Of a stretch of 64,000 nucleotides of DNA, positions 1-11,335 are shown piece by piece. Within the stretch, counting starts at the first letter, position 1; every line of letters starts with the position of its first letter. The position numbers and the translations under genes were made by a program. The notes beneath the pieces were generated by a model. That model saw nothing but the letters and a program-made list of their open reading frames with translations, was not told the DNA's origin and did not search any database. Origin of the DNA: Pseudoips prasinana (lineage: Eukaryota > Arthropoda > Insecta > Lepidoptera > Nolidae); assembly GCA_951640165.1 (NCBI GenBank), contig OX621258.1:1821501-1885500 (forward strand), given 5' to 3'.

Positions 1-1989
1 GTCGGAGTTCAATTTTTATCCCCAAAATTAAGACGAGCCGTGGCGAGGGCAACTCATAAATAACCAATAACACGTTAACTTCGCAACTTATTTCCAGCGT
101 AGTTGGCATTTAGTATTCTGAGCGAAAATGTCCTTGTGCAAAAATTTAATAGGATAAAATTATCCTTCGTCCTTGATCAGCGGAAGCCGAAGGTCTGGGT
201 GGACAGTTGAATATAAAAACGGTATTAGCTCTGGAAGGTTATGATCGATTTTTGCTCGGCATAGACGTTTAAGCTTATGGACTCACACGATGCTCTGATC
301 CATTGTTCTCTCCAATGCGCTGTGTCAACCTTACTCACACACATCACTTTTAAACACTGGTCAACTTATGAAATGTGTTGTCTATGGCATTCGAGCAAAT
401 GAGACACCATGCGGATGGCCTTTCGAACTGTTTTAACTTAAAAAAATGGATATCAATTCGGCTGTTCGCTTTGTTACGCCTTTCCTCCCTTATTAAGAGA
501 ACCAATTGTGTTATTTATTTATTAAATCTATATAAATAAAGCTGAATCACCGAAACGTTAGTACGCTCAAAAGTTCGAAAGGACTGCACCAAATTGGTTA
601 AATCTTTCTTTAATTCTATTATCAGCGGAAGTTTGTACGAAAAACAAAAATAGCAAATATTTAAAAATATCATAAAAGTGAGTGCGCCAAAGAGATAGAA
701 GATTGGAAGACTTTTTTCTAGTTGTTTCTTCAGCACAATTTTTTTTCCGGAAGGAATAGCTACAAAATAATGCATTAAAATAATTATTAAAATATTAGAC
801 TTTAGACAGCATAGAAGTCAAAAAATATATATAGGAAGTTCGCCGGGACAGATAGTTAAAAACAATGATCAAATTGGTACTAGGCTTTTTAAAACATGAA
901 TTAAGTTTCATAATTTTTCATAGACAGAACCATTCAGAAAATATGTAGTAAAATATAAATTTTTATAATTAAACCTTAACATAATCTCCTTGACAATAAC
1001 GTCATACAAGCTACCTAAATATCACTACTATTGTAAAATAAATTTTATAAATGTTTTAACAATCCGTGTACCTAAATATCTATAATAAGTAACTAGAAAT
1101 AATCACTGTGTTACTACAAACATGTTGTGACTATTTACAAGCGCTTTTTTAAAGTTTACGCGAATAAAAACCTTTTTTATTTTTTTACTTTTTTAAGCTC
1201 AAATGTTTAAAGACCCAGATTAGCCTCCTCCTGGACTAACTGTAAATGTTTGGTAATAAAAATAGGGTCACGTTGAATCTGTGCTCGGTTGGAAAACTGT
1301 TTGGAAAGCAAATTGTTCATCATAGTTTAACAAGTCAGACATCATATGTAGAGTCTCCAGACTAACATGTTTCCAAGTGGTACACTCTGATTCTATGTAT
1401 TTATAGCACTCTCGTTGAAGTCTTTACTAAACCTAGATACACTAGGGTTTTCCAGCACAACAAATGCTTTTAGTATACTTCGTTTAATTATATGGAGCTT
1501 AAGAATATCCCCAGGACCTAGAAGGTGACCTCAATCTCCGGGGATTAATGATAACCCAAGGTGTCTCCGCTCACGACATTCAAAAGTCAAAGTCAAGGTC
1601 AAAAGACAAGCCATTTCAAAAATATATGATGCTATTCAATAATCACTAAATAAGTGCATCGCACAAAGAAGACCCCATATACCTGAAGGGTTTAAGTTAG
1701 TTGAGACCCAGTCATGCCTAACGGAAGATATGTCTATGGTATTATTGGCAAAGTTGGCACAACTAACGTTTTGGAATCATTTGAGGGACTGGACGCAATG
1801 TAGATGTAATTCTAGCTTAACGTTGGTCACGTAGTCACTTCATGAAGCAATACTGGATAATAAATCCTTAGAGGAACATTATAGTGTCTATTTCAGACGG
1901 TTCGGTTCATATGTCACTGTCTTCTGATAAAATCATGAAAGGAGGAACAGATACCAGACCACCAATCGCGGACAGACAGTTTAAGGTTT
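1..1989. other. unassigned AT-rich sequence
   Basis: I see no gene or recognisable element here. A short run of GTCAAA/GTCAAGG repeats near 1584-1602 resembles the tail of some lepidopteran LINEs but is too short to call. The only open frame of note (515..775, minus, 86 codons) has no recognisable domain. Confidence 0.5.
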
Positions 1990-2548
1990 AAAAAACCGGC
2001 CAAGTGCGAGTCGGACTCGCACACGAAGGGTTCCGTAGCAGCAAGTATTTCAGTTTATGAAATAAATGAAAGCAAATTGCGGTTTATAACGTATTAAAAA
2101 AAACTACTTGCTAGATCTCGTTCAAACCAATTTTCGTTGTTAGTTTCTATGGTAATATACATCATATATTTTTTTTAGTTTTATCATTTTCTTATTTTAG
2201 AAGTTACAGGGGGGGACACTCATTTTACCACTTTGGAAGTGTTTCTCGCGCAAACCTCAAGGAACCTCAAAATGATTTTTGAAGACCTGTCCAAAGACAA
2301 AATAATTTAGTAATATATAGTATCTGTTCTATGTATGGCGACCCCCCAAAATTATTGTTCTTTTTCTATTTTTGTGTAAAAATCTTAATGCGGTTTACAG
2401 AATACACCTACTTACCAAGTTTCAGCAGTACAGCTCTTATAGCTTCGGAAAAAAGTGGCTGTGATATACGGACGGACGGACAGACAGACAGACATGACGA
2501 ATCTATAAGGGTTCCGTTTTTTGCCATTTGGCTACGGAACCCTAAAAA
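1990..2548 (+). repeat. interspersed 'GAGTCGGACTCGC' repeat, copy 1 (long form)
   Basis: The 5' end carries the palindrome GCGAGTCGGACTCGC followed by AGGGTTCCGTA. The 3' end carries TACGGAACCCTAAAAA, so the termini hold an 11 bp inverted pair. Just before the 3' end is a GGAC/GACA run (about 2471-2493). A second copy with the same ends but a much shorter middle lies at 62705..62975, and a 3' fragment ends near 54398. It encodes nothing recognisable. It behaves as a non-autonomous element of uncertain class (MITE-like or Helitron-like). I know this sequence as common in lepidopteran DNA but cannot name its family. Confidence 0.75.
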
Positions 2549-3459
2549 TTGTCAATGAGACAAACTGGACTTTAGGTCCATTACTTAGAGTACAAAATGA
2601 GATGCTATTTGATGAAAATCACCAGCGAAATAGCTTTAGTGCCAACCAGCACTTACAAAGAGATAAGGTAGAGTCGAGTATCACACACATTCAGAATTAC
2701 ACACGCTGCTTTGTCTATTCCTACACAAAAGCCAGCTAGTTGTGAGTAACGCCGACGCCCCCTGGCGGCTCGCCAAACAATCAGTTCGTACAAGCTTTAC
2801 TGTCCACTAACTTGTTATATTGAAACGTTTACGTCCTTGTTACATAGAAATATGAAAGACAATATACACAAAAATATACTGAACCTTCTCAAGACAAGAG
2901 CCAATTAATTCGAGTTTCCTGCCGCAGTCATAGACTATGTAGAAATACAAAATAGTCTGATATCAAAATTACAGAGACTTAACGTTTAAAAGATAAAAGC
3001 GATGTTTAACGTTAAAAGTGTACTATCGACTAAAAGTTTAATGGTATCCCTATTGAATATAATGAGACAACGGAGAAATCGCGTAACATATTATACAAGG
3101 GACATATCACATAAATGGCGGACGAAACTCAGAGAGCTTAATTTACTCAACAAACTTACAAACGTAAACAACTTACAAAATACACAAAAGAAATATATGT
3201 ACTTCTCAAAGAAAGATGTCGCGCAACTCACACTTTTTGTATGGGGAGCCAAAAAAAACACTTTGTATTACACCAAATGGTTATGTTTCATTTGTATCTT
3301 AAGTTTCACGGGTAGATTATCCCCCTTAAAATTTCCTCCACTACTGTGTAACACCTTGTATAAATACAAGTAAATAACAGCAGAAAGAATTGAGTACCTC
3401 CTCCCTTTCCTGGAGTCAATTAAAAATGAAAGTCTATTCAAATTCAAAGAATAGACGAA
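2549..3459. other. unassigned sequence
   Basis: No recognisable element. A 123-codon open frame at 3002..3373 (plus) has no domain, repeat or signal I can identify and is probably chance. Confidence 0.4.
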
Positions 3460-4053
3460 GTAGAAGGCTGTTTAAATTATCAGTAGAGTAAAAGCAGTAA
3501 TATGCCTTTCTCTGTACAAAGTGTCCGTCTCTGGAATGAGCTTCCAATTACGATTTTTTAAATTCACGGAATGATTTAGCTTCCATACGGCAAGCTAAAT
3601 CATTGCGTGAATTTAAAAAACTTTTAAAGGATCATTATTTATCACTATCAGTTCATCAGTAGTATATCTTCAATGTTATAGATGACTCCTATTACAGTAT
3701 GTACATATATATGTATGTATACTATTATATGTAGTTTATATCTTGGTATTAGTATATATCTAGTATATTATTTATAAATATTTTAATGTACGTAGTAGAA
3801 TGCATATTAGAATGTATTTTTTATTTTTATTTTAGTATGTATGTAGTATGTACCCAAGAGTACCTTTATTAAAACGCTCTGTACACCGGCAACTACCCGT
3901 AACTGTATCCTTTCTCCTATTTCCTAAGTAGGTTGTCTGGAAGAGATCACATTTTAGTGATAAGACCGCCATTTGTACTGCTCTCTCTAATGTGCGTTGT
4001 TCTTGTATTGACTATTTTTTGGTGTACAATAAAGAGTTTAATAATAATAATAT
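3460..4053 (+). mobile_element. 5'-truncated CR1/jockey-like LINE, C-terminal codons and 3' UTR
   Basis: A coding remnant reads PFSVQSVRLWNELPIT and, after an inverted duplication, SLREFKKLLKDHYLS, closing at a TAG (3660..3662). 'VR.WN.LP' followed by a basic F-K-x-L-L-K segment is the usual C-terminus of lepidopteran CR1/jockey-type reverse transcriptases. The 941-codon element in this window ends similarly. The 3' UTR runs to an AATAAA (4028..4033) and a short AAT repeat, and contains the 'GATAAGACCGCC' block seen in other LINE tails here. The copy lacks all catalytic domains and is dead. Confidence 0.7.
3554..3620. repeat. 29 bp near-perfect inverted repeat inside LINE codons
   Basis: Arms 3554..3582 and 3592..3620 match with one mismatch across a 9-base loop. 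The right arm is the normal LINE coding sequence (AKSLREFKK). The left arm is its inverted copy and replaces the codons expected there, so this is a local inverted duplication made after insertion. Confidence 0.85.
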
Positions 4054-4543
4054 GACGTTTAAAAGCACTTACACGTACGTGTTCCTAGTTTTTCCTAGTA
4101 TGGATTACTTTGATGTACCTATTTCAATACGTAAATCATATCCTCATCTATATAAACACTACCATCAACAAGCGAGTCAGTGTATTAGTATCCAGTACTG
4201 TAATGCTTACTTTACCCTTTGTTTGAAACTACTAACTACCACAGCTCAACCAGAAACGGTCGTACAATTAAGCTTGAACAATATTTCAATTGAATGGAAG
4301 ACGCTCGCTCGGGGACGAAGACTAATGCGCCCTATAATACCTTCACCCCAGGATACTCCAGGGTATAGGGATACTCCATAGCGAAAAATAAAGAATAAAA
4401 ACACGTACCCATGAAAGTTTAAAACATAAAAAGTCAGCAATTCATTAAGCGTTTACTGTATTATGTATTATCTTGTACCTTGGGTATACCTAATACGTTG
4501 ATCCCCCATTTCCTTTCCCTGATGAGCCATAAGCTGACGCAAA

Positions 4544-4700
4544 AATGATTCAGATTCAGATACTTTATTGTGGATCATAGGTAGGTACATAATACAGATG
4601 TTGAACAATATTTTAAGTACAGCCATGTCCCGCCCTTTGGGCATACAATAATTAACACACAATTAAAACAATAATTACATAACACAATGTCAATTAATTA
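4544..4700 (-). mobile_element. possible LINE 3' tail
   Basis: On the minus strand the sequence carries AATAAA followed by an (AATCTG)-type repeat, the pattern of a LINE 3' end with a short tandem tail. No coding remnant is recognisable, so this is tentative. Confidence 0.35.
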
Positions 4701-4766
4701 ATTAAAAAATATATGTCAAGTTTAATAATAGTCAAGTTATATAATAAAAAATTAATAATAATTAAG

Positions 4767-4855
4767 ATTAACAGGCTATTGTGGAGATCCTTGGTGGAGG
4801 CCTTTGTCCAGCAGTGGACGTCTTTCGGCTGATATGATGATGATGATGAATTAAG
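4767..4855 (+). mobile_element. LINE 3'-terminal fragment
   Basis: Contains GGCTATTGTGGAGATC, then the tail CAGCAGTGGACGTCTTTCGG and a (GAT)n run. This tail ends many lepidopteran RTE-like LINEs. Related pieces lie at 21838, 38391, 39870 and 40130, and minus-strand pieces at 11243 and 18660. Only the last few codons and tail are present. Confidence 0.7.
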
Positions 4856-5147
4856 ATTTCTACATAAATTCGATCTCAGGTATACATAATGTCAGGACTA
4901 TGATTTGAGGTCTGGTCTATCTATGCTGTCTCTTTTGGGCATTATCTCTTCAATATGTACGTAAAGAAACACATTAAAACGGCTTAGCTCCAGACTTACA
5001 TTTGATAGTAGTAGCCTAGCCTAAGTATCCTACCACCGAGTTTATAGGATTTGGTTTACTTTTACAACTCGTTTTTTCGCAGTGTGCGGGGAGTAAGCGC
5101 AGCCAAGAAATATTCCACAATCTACGTTATACATATAAATCAGCCAA

Positions 5148-5370
5148 AGTACATCCACTGCTGGTCAAGAGCCTCCCCATAGAATGGGGGATATGCCATA
5201 ATCGCCAAGCTTGGCAGACGGGTTGGCGATCGCAGTTTGATGGTCACAGTTTACAGAAAAACGCTGCTTGCCCTTTCTCTGGTAGGCATTCCTTCGGACG
5301 ATTTCACCCCCACGGGATGAGATGGGGTGGTGCTATTCTATGCCGTCACCACACAGCAGATCTACGTGAA
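5148..5370 (+). repeat. interspersed repeat D
   Basis: Non-coding repeat starting at TCCACTGCTGG. It contains GGGATATGCCATAATCG, GCAGACGGGTTGGCGATCGC, AAAAACGCTGC and GGGATGAGATGGGGTGG, and ends near CACACAGCAG. Other copies lie at 11930, 16013, 24786 and 32676 (plus) and 38689 (minus). Its first bases resemble the reverse of the LINE tail, so it may have a LINE-derived end. Class unknown. Confidence 0.75.
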
Positions 5371-6021
5371 CGTACTTATTAAATTAAACCCACGTTATAT
5401 ATGACTGGCATCACGTTACTTGGCAGGGCATTCCACAGCTTGACCGTACTGTGAGTGTAGATGACAGCGTATGTCAATTTCCCAAAAGACCCTAGACGCG
5501 CTACTGACCTTTAATAATAGGCCGCAAAATAAATAGATAATGAGTTAGTAAATTCCCAACTGTCATCACTTGATGTGCCGTCAACAGCTAACCAAACCAA
5601 CTGGTCTGTCTACAGAGCTCCAGTGCTGGCGCGCAGCCAAGCGGTCAAGGTTACAAAGTGTTACCATTATAAATTAAACTGATTTACTGGGTTGCTCTAT
5701 TAGCCTGTAGTTCATATGCACATAGCCTTAAACAAGCTGTAAAATAAACGCTGGCAGTTTTATGGGACTAAGCATATTATGAAGTTATATTAGAGTGCCG
5801 TACAAATTATATGGAAACGAAATCCTTACAGAATTATTATGCATATGCGTCACAGCCAGTTGTCAGTGTTTCAGCTACTCATAGCCTCTTATCAAATGCA
5901 ACCTCAGAAGCGAAGCTAGAAAAATAATGAGATATTATTGATTTTCGAGCATCGCTCGCATATCTCTGAGAGAAAAGTATCATGGTGACAAGTTGTGGCT
6001 TATTGCAACTTAACAACTTAA

Positions 6022-6277
6022 ATAATAATATCCTGGGACATTATTCACAGACGGCCATCTGATCCCAAACTAAGCAGGGTTTGTACTATGGGAAATAATA
6101 ACTGATATACTCCATATACTACTTTTATTTTGTAAATACATACTTATATAGATAATTACACCCAGTCAGGACAAACAGACATGTTCATGCAAAAAAATAT
6201 CTGTCCTGGGGGGAATCGAATCCGCGACTTCCGGCGTGAAAAGCAAGCATTTGCCAAATGCGCCAAAAGGCCCGACA
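6022..6277 (-). mobile_element. SINE-D (tRNA-derived)
   Basis: Read on the minus strand it begins with a tRNA-like head (a degenerate A-box region near 6270 and a B-box-like GATTCGATTCC near 6218) followed by a body with TCCTGACTGGGTG. It ends in the CCCAGGATATTATTATT tail. It lies head to head with another SINE-D at 6375. Confidence 0.7.
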
Positions 6278-6374
6278 AATAATTGCTATTTTATTTACAA
6301 CAATCATTGCTGAGTATTTCCATCGTATTTAAATGTAAGCGTCTACATTGGACCTTATTTAGACAATAAATTTA

Positions 6375-6594
6375 TGGGCAGGTTGGGATGATTGGCAGTG
6401 CTTACCTTTCAGGGGTTCGGTTCCCACCCGGGACAGATATTTGTGTGCATGAACATGTCCGTTTGTCCATATCTATATAAGTATGTATTTACAAAAGAAA
6501 AAGTAGTATATTTAACATATCACTCCGTAGAATAAGCTCGGCGTAGTATGGGATTAGATGGGCTTGTGAATAATGTTCCAGGATATTATTAAAT
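6375..6594 (+). mobile_element. SINE-D (tRNA-derived)
   Basis: Plus-strand copy with B box GGGTTCGGTTCCC, then CGGGACAGATATTTGTG and the ATCTATATAAGTATGTATTTAC body, ending in CCAGGATATTATTAAAT. With the minus copy at 6022 it forms an inverted pair of the same family about 100 bp apart. Confidence 0.7.
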
Positions 6595-7284
6595 ATGAAT
6601 ATCTGGACGAAAGGAATGGAGGAATTGGTAGGTATTACCAGTTTCATGAATGAATCATGCATCTGACAGCGCTGTGCGTATTACGCTTTACGTTACCACG
6701 TCTACAAGCCAAACATAAAACAATACGTTTGCAGCGTGTTCTGATCAGTATCTGCACAATCTCGTGCCAGCGCGGAATCTTCTAACAAGCTTCTAACAAC
6801 AAACCACGTTGGCGCGTCTGTGATGTGTACGGGTGGTATCACTTCCGGGATATATGTACAGAAAACGCTATTTCGGTGGATACAATTTGACATTGACAGC
6901 GCTTTTATTAGGCAAAGAAAAACTATAGATTTCGTAGAGAAAATGTATCGATCAGATACAGATATTAAGCGTCAACTGTACCAATTCCGCAGTAGTAGTT
7001 AAAGTATTCACATTTATAATCTACTAATTTATTTAATCTTAGTTTCCTAAACATAAATCCTAAAGAGAGAAGCTATGAATTATTTGACTTACAATTAAAA
7101 TAGCATAGACAAGATTACTAAGTTCATATACACCATCACATATGCATTTTAGGTATGAAACTTTAAGTACAGTGGCTGACTGGCGATAACAAGCCCAATT
7201 ATTATGAGTCGAAGAAGGCAAAGAGAGACAGCATGACTCTGTAATGATCAAAACAAAAGTTAGTCTTTACTTACTTATGGTATG

Positions 7285-7500
7285 GGAAGTGGTTACCCTA
7301 GTGTCAGAGTTGTTCAAGCGGCCCGGTAGGCCTCTGACATGGCTTAACGACTGCTGTCTAATGACTACAACAGGGGCCGAGAGCTTTCCTTGCTCTCCGA
7401 AGGATGGACATACTCAGATCTTAAATAACTTTGGTGATCACCCATTACATCACTTTATGGACTGACCGCGAGCCTATAGCACCTGGCTATGAGCGCCTTG
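7285..7500 (+). repeat. interspersed repeat G
   Basis: Matches 42345..42545 in order: GTGGTTACCCTAGTGTCAGAGTTG, TGGCTTAACGAC, GATCACCCAT and TATGGACTGACCGCG. Partial relatives occur near 17640, 51110 and 54870. Non-coding, class unknown. Confidence 0.6.
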
Positions 7501-8080
7501 GTAATAATTGCTGTTTATTTAAACGTCAAGCGAATCCACTTCGTGTAGCGCTATCTTTAGGCTTAGGTGTGTCCTATATGATCATAGACTTAAAGAACCT
7601 TATGCATCAGCTCGCTTAATAACTTCATAAAAGAATCCACAACCTTACAAGCGGTTATTCTTGGTTCTTAAATATGCAAACTTTAATTTTGCTAACCACA
7701 AAATTTCAACGAAATTTACAACGTCACAAAATTCTCAAAGCTTTTCTAAAGGCGACCTTGCACAATCATCTATTCTATGGTTAATGGACAGTAAACAATT
7801 TTAAGGCTATAAATTGGGTGCTATTGTGTGGCCCCTCGTCTAGACGAGCGACCCCTTTATGCCTATGATGGTATGTGGTTCACTGCTCTGGTGAACGCGA
7901 TTATACACATTTGGGATCAAGGAATATCCTGGTAAAGAATAAAGAATGAAGTGGTAAGTTTACCACGAAACAAACCTAAATATCCCATTGGAATATTTAT
8001 TACTTATTTGACTCGTTGGGCCCTAAAATGCTTTGGCTTTATTCTACTGCAATAAATGTATCGATTTTTGAGGTCTAATA

Positions 8081-9368
8081 ATAGGTCTTTACCTATGAAA
8101 TTGCCGTTTTGTATGAAAAAATTTAAACGAATTTTTTTCATGAATTTTTTTATTTGTATTAATCGAAGTAATCACCCATGCAATCAATGCATCTTTGCCA
8201 TCGCAGTGGCAGTTTATTGATGCCCTTCTTAAAGAAATCAGCTGGACGGGAGGCAACAAATTCTTCAAAGGCATTTTGTACTGCCTCTCGGGTATTGAAT
8301 TTTTTTCCCGCCAAGAAGTTATCCAAATTCTGGAAAAAGTAGTAGTCTGTAGGCGCAAGGTCTGGTGAGTAGGGCGGATGACGGAGAGCTTCCAACCCCA
8401 GTTCTTGCAACTTGGAGACCGTCTGCTGTGCAGTATGAGGTCGCGCGTTGTCGTGCAGGAGCAGCGGAGACGAGCGATTGACCAATGCTGGTTGGAGATG
8501 CGCCAGCTTCTCCATCATTGTGCTCAGTTCTTCACAGTACACATCTGCAGTAATGCTCACCCCGTTTGGTAAGAAGCTGTGATGAATCACACCGGCGCTA
8601 GACCACCAAACAGTGACCATCACTTTTCTAGGGGTAAGTTTTCGTTTAGGGCATTGTTTAGGTGCTGAACCAGGATCCAACCAACTTGCTGAGCGCTTGC
8701 GGTTATCAAACAGAATCCATTTTTCATCGCAGGTAACAATGCGGTTCAAAATTCCTTCATTTGTGTGTCTGTTGAGCAGTGCAAGGCACGTCTCGACGCG
8801 TACTTCGCGCTGGCGATCATTGAGTTCGTGGGGCACCCATTTGTCAAGCTTTTTTACCTTGCCAATTTGACGCAAATGGACCAATATTGTTTTGACGCTA
8901 ACGTCGAAAGCTGCTGCTAATTCAGCCGTAGATTGTGTATCATCAGCTTCCACAACCGCCTTTAATTCGTCATTGTCGACCAAAGTCTTCGGACGACCGC
9001 GAGGTTCATTTTTCAGGTCGAAATTTCCAGAACGGAAGCGAGCAAACCAATAACAGGTGGTGCGTTGGTTTGTAGTGTTAGCTCCGTAAACGTCGTTGAT
9101 GTTGCGTGCCGCTTGTGCCGCGTTGCTGCCACGACGGTACTCATATTCCATAATTACTCGAATTTTTAACGTATCCATGATGACGAAAAAGATTGAAATG
9201 CGATGAAAATGTAACACTAATCAATAAAGAAATGACTACTTTTGGAAAAAAGAATCCATGTTTTTAAAATAAAATTAATTTGAAATTAGAATTCTTAGCC
9301 AAACAAAAATTATTTTGATTTGAAATGGCCAGTACTGCAGAACGGCAATTTCATAGGTAAAGACCTAA
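8081..9368 (-). mobile_element. mariner transposon, copy 1 (full length, cecropia/Hsmar1-like)
   Basis: A 1288 bp element with a TA duplication on each side (8079-8080 and 9369-9370). The terminal inverted repeats are about 28 bp, (A/T)TAGGTCTTTACCTATG..., and differ only at the outermost base. It encodes an intact transposase on the minus strand. Copy 2 at 42923..44209 differs only at a few sites: a C/T change in the left repeat, one base in a T run near 8130, and one codon. The TTAGGT-type end and the WVPHEL linker place it with the cecropia/Hsmar1 group. Length and structure match the family, so it may be recently mobile. Confidence 0.95.
8159..9178 (-). CDS. mariner transposase (DD34D), copy 1
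   Basis: Cut-and-paste transposase of the IS630-Tc1-mariner superfamily. It binds the element's inverted repeats and moves the DNA into TA sites in the nucleus. The open frame allows 352 codons from 9217, but I prefer the ATG at 9178 (339 residues, beginning MDTLKIRV), because this matches where mariner proteins of the Hsmar1 type begin. Residues in 352-codon numbering: N-terminal paired helix-turn-helix DNA-binding region about 20-125, WVPHEL linker at 127-132, and the catalytic triad D164 (TCDEKW), D256 (LLHDN) and D291 (APTDY). D256 and D291 are separated by 34 residues, as mariner requires. No stop or frameshift is present. The protein differs from copy 2 only at residue 17 (L here, F there), outside the preferred catalytic core. 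Open frames on the opposite strand are shadows. Confidence 0.95.
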   Translation of the reverse strand: MDTLKIRVIMEYEYRRGSNAAQAARNINDVYGANTTNQRTTCYWFARFRSGNFDLKNEPRGRPKTLVDNDELKAVVEADDTQSTAELAAAFDVSVKTILVHLRQIGKVKKLDKWVPHELNDRQREVRVETCLALLNRHTNEGILNRIVTCDEKWILFDNRKRSASWLDPGSAPKQCPKRKLTPRKVMVTVWWSSAGVIHHSFLPNGVSITADVYCEELSTMMEKLAHLQPALVNRSSPLLLHDNARPHTAQQTVSKLQELGLEALRHPPYSPDLAPTDYYFFQNLDNFLAGKKFNTREAVQNAFEEFVASRPADFFKKGINKLPLRWQRCIDCMGDYFD

Positions 9369-9639
9369 TATTAAAGATAGTTTTAATACATGGTACTTAC
9401 TCACTTATAAAGGCTCTTTTATTTCTTTTATTTTATTCACTTTTCGCAACTTTACAAACGGTACAATACATTAAAAATAAATAAATATATTTTAGTCTGA
9501 TGTTATGTGCGCATAAGGCACATTCAGTTTTATGAAAGGACACATGCTTACCTATAATAGATACACTTAGCTTATTTTTGTACTTCAAGACATTTTCTTA
9601 TACATATTATGAGTATGAACAATTGTTAAGCCGTGTGGT

Positions 9640-9880
9640 TTCTGGCCTCAAAAGAATAACAGGGACACCCCAGACCATCCCGTGGGGGTCATAAAAGGCG
9701 ACTAAGGGATACACCAGGCAGTCGGGCAACAGCGCCTTATGTACTACCACCTAACTGCGGTCGACAACTCGCAGGACAAGCGCGGTGACTAAGACAAACC
9801 CCTCCAAATTGCAACGTTATAGTAACCTTTGGGGCAGGTCTATGTCCAGCAGTGGAGAATATCAGACAGATGATGTGTGA
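9640..9880 (+). repeat. interspersed repeat H (LINE-tail-like)
   Basis: Contains CCCGTGGGGGTCATAAAAGG, CGACTAAGGGATACACC, GCAGTCGGGCAACAGCGCC and CAAGCGCGGTGAC, ending with TATGTCCAGCAGTGGAGAAT. A second copy is at 36464..36632. The tail is related to LINE 3' ends elsewhere in the window, so it may be a LINE-mobilised element or LINE 3' UTR. Confidence 0.6.
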
Positions 9881-10329
9881 AGTAAACAATTGTTGGTAAG
9901 CTTAAATAAATATACGACGAGGTTTCCACAGAGTTTGATTGAGAGTCGAGTGGCACTGAGAAACTAATTCAATCCCAATATCCGTGGAAACTAATAATTC
10001 TTGACAATTTATTCAGATAAAGTATCAAAATCGCTTACACTGAGACCGTAGCACCCTGCATCCATACTCATATGATCCTGCACACAGGTGAACAGCTACA
10101 TTGGATTAATTCACTTTATTTGTTCCCATTCGTTACGCGACCGTATATTCCGTCAAAGGGAAACATTGAATAATTCTGTTTAGTCAGCCAGAATAACTGA
10201 TCAGAAGATTTGAAAGTCCATTTTAATTACACAAAAATTTGATATGTACGCAGATATGGCTCTAGTCGTTCTCATTCTAGAGAATTTTCAGAACCAATAG
10301 ATTCTTCTATTGGTGTGTTGGTTAGTTGT

Positions 10330-10465
10330 GTGACACTAAATAGGGATATATCTTATGATGATCTTATGAGAATCGCTGGAAGTCGCTGGATGCGGATAGC
10401 GCAAGACCAGCAATTGAAGAGATCTTTGGGGGAGGCCATTGTCGAGCAGTCTTGTCTTGTTAGAA
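10330..10465 (+). pseudogene. LINE C-terminal fragment (RTE-like)
   Basis: Plus-strand frame reads DDLMRIAGSRWMRIAQDQ then SLGEAIVEQS, matching the common lepidopteran LINE ending 'RVAGSRW-x-AQDR-x-W-x-SLGEA-V-QQW'. It sits in an 87-codon open frame (10315..10578), but the rest of that frame is not recognised. Isolated fragment with no catalytic residues. Confidence 0.7.
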
Positions 10466-11242
10466 CTGGTCAAGCCGCCAAGGGAATGTCTCTCTTGCAG
10501 GGTAACTCAGAGTACAGACTTCCCCATTACTCTTTGGGCGATCTTGTGCCTCCTGATGTGGTCGCATACTTTAAATAATTAAAAGCGAACACCGCGTCTT
10601 CGCTAGTTAAATTGAACCTAAGTGATACGTAATAAGAGTAGGTATTTAATTAAATTCTTTATTCTTTCATGGTATTTTTCAGGATAGTGACTATGCAATA
10701 TAAGGAAAATAACAATTTCCAACGAGTATGTACAGTAGACAGCCGTTATAAAGTGCTTTGTTTAGATAATATCTCCAACTACGATGTTATTACGTTTGTT
10801 AGCATACCGTTATCCCACCCCCGCTGGAATGCTCACCACACCAATGCATCCAGTGTATTTCCATTGATATTATTGAACGAACATAACAACAGCATTTTGG
10901 CACGATTATATGGAATGAAAACTTTCCTGAAGTTTGACATATTGATACATCAAACAGAACTTTACTTGAGACTCGAAATATTACTACACTAGTTTTAGAA
11001 GCTGTAGATTTATTTGCTAAACAAGATGAAATTGCATTTGGGTACGTATTGCTAGTTAGGGATAAAAACAAAGAAAGTTCAATAATGCACTATGACGGGT
11101 ACCTTGTTAGTCATTAGATATACGATCGATTAGTTTCAGTTTCTTCTAGGAATCATGATCTAAGTCTGATTGATGTATATATTTGATTACCATACGTACA
11201 ACGCATACCTACTGTTTTATCAACGATGCATTACCAAAATAT
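10466..11242. other. unassigned sequence
   Basis: Open frames at 10669..10992 (plus) and 10799..11071 (minus) overlap and show no domain. A plus-strand stretch near 10968-11090 reads like coding sequence (LEAVDLFAKQDEIAFG) but I cannot assign it. No repeat recognised. Confidence 0.35.
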
Positions 11243-11335
11243 AAGCCGCAATACATCTACTAGCCCCTGCCAAAGATCCCATAATTGCCGGTCTTGGATA
11301 CTGCTACTCGCATCCAGTGACCCTCGCAAGATCAT
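11243..11335 (-). mobile_element. LINE C-terminal/3' fragment
   Basis: The reverse complement contains GATCTTGCGAGGGTCACTGG and GACCGGCAATTATGGG, the same segment (residues 'DL-R-AG/TW') found at 10330 and 38391. Degraded. Confidence 0.6.

Noticed and set aside
3002..3373. 123-codon plus-strand frame
   Set aside because: No domain, no repeat or homology I recognise; length is possible by chance in AT-rich DNA.
8378..8870. Open frames antisense to the mariner transposase, identical in both copies
   Set aside because: They are conserved only because the two mariners are almost identical; they have no domain and follow the transposase codon pattern.
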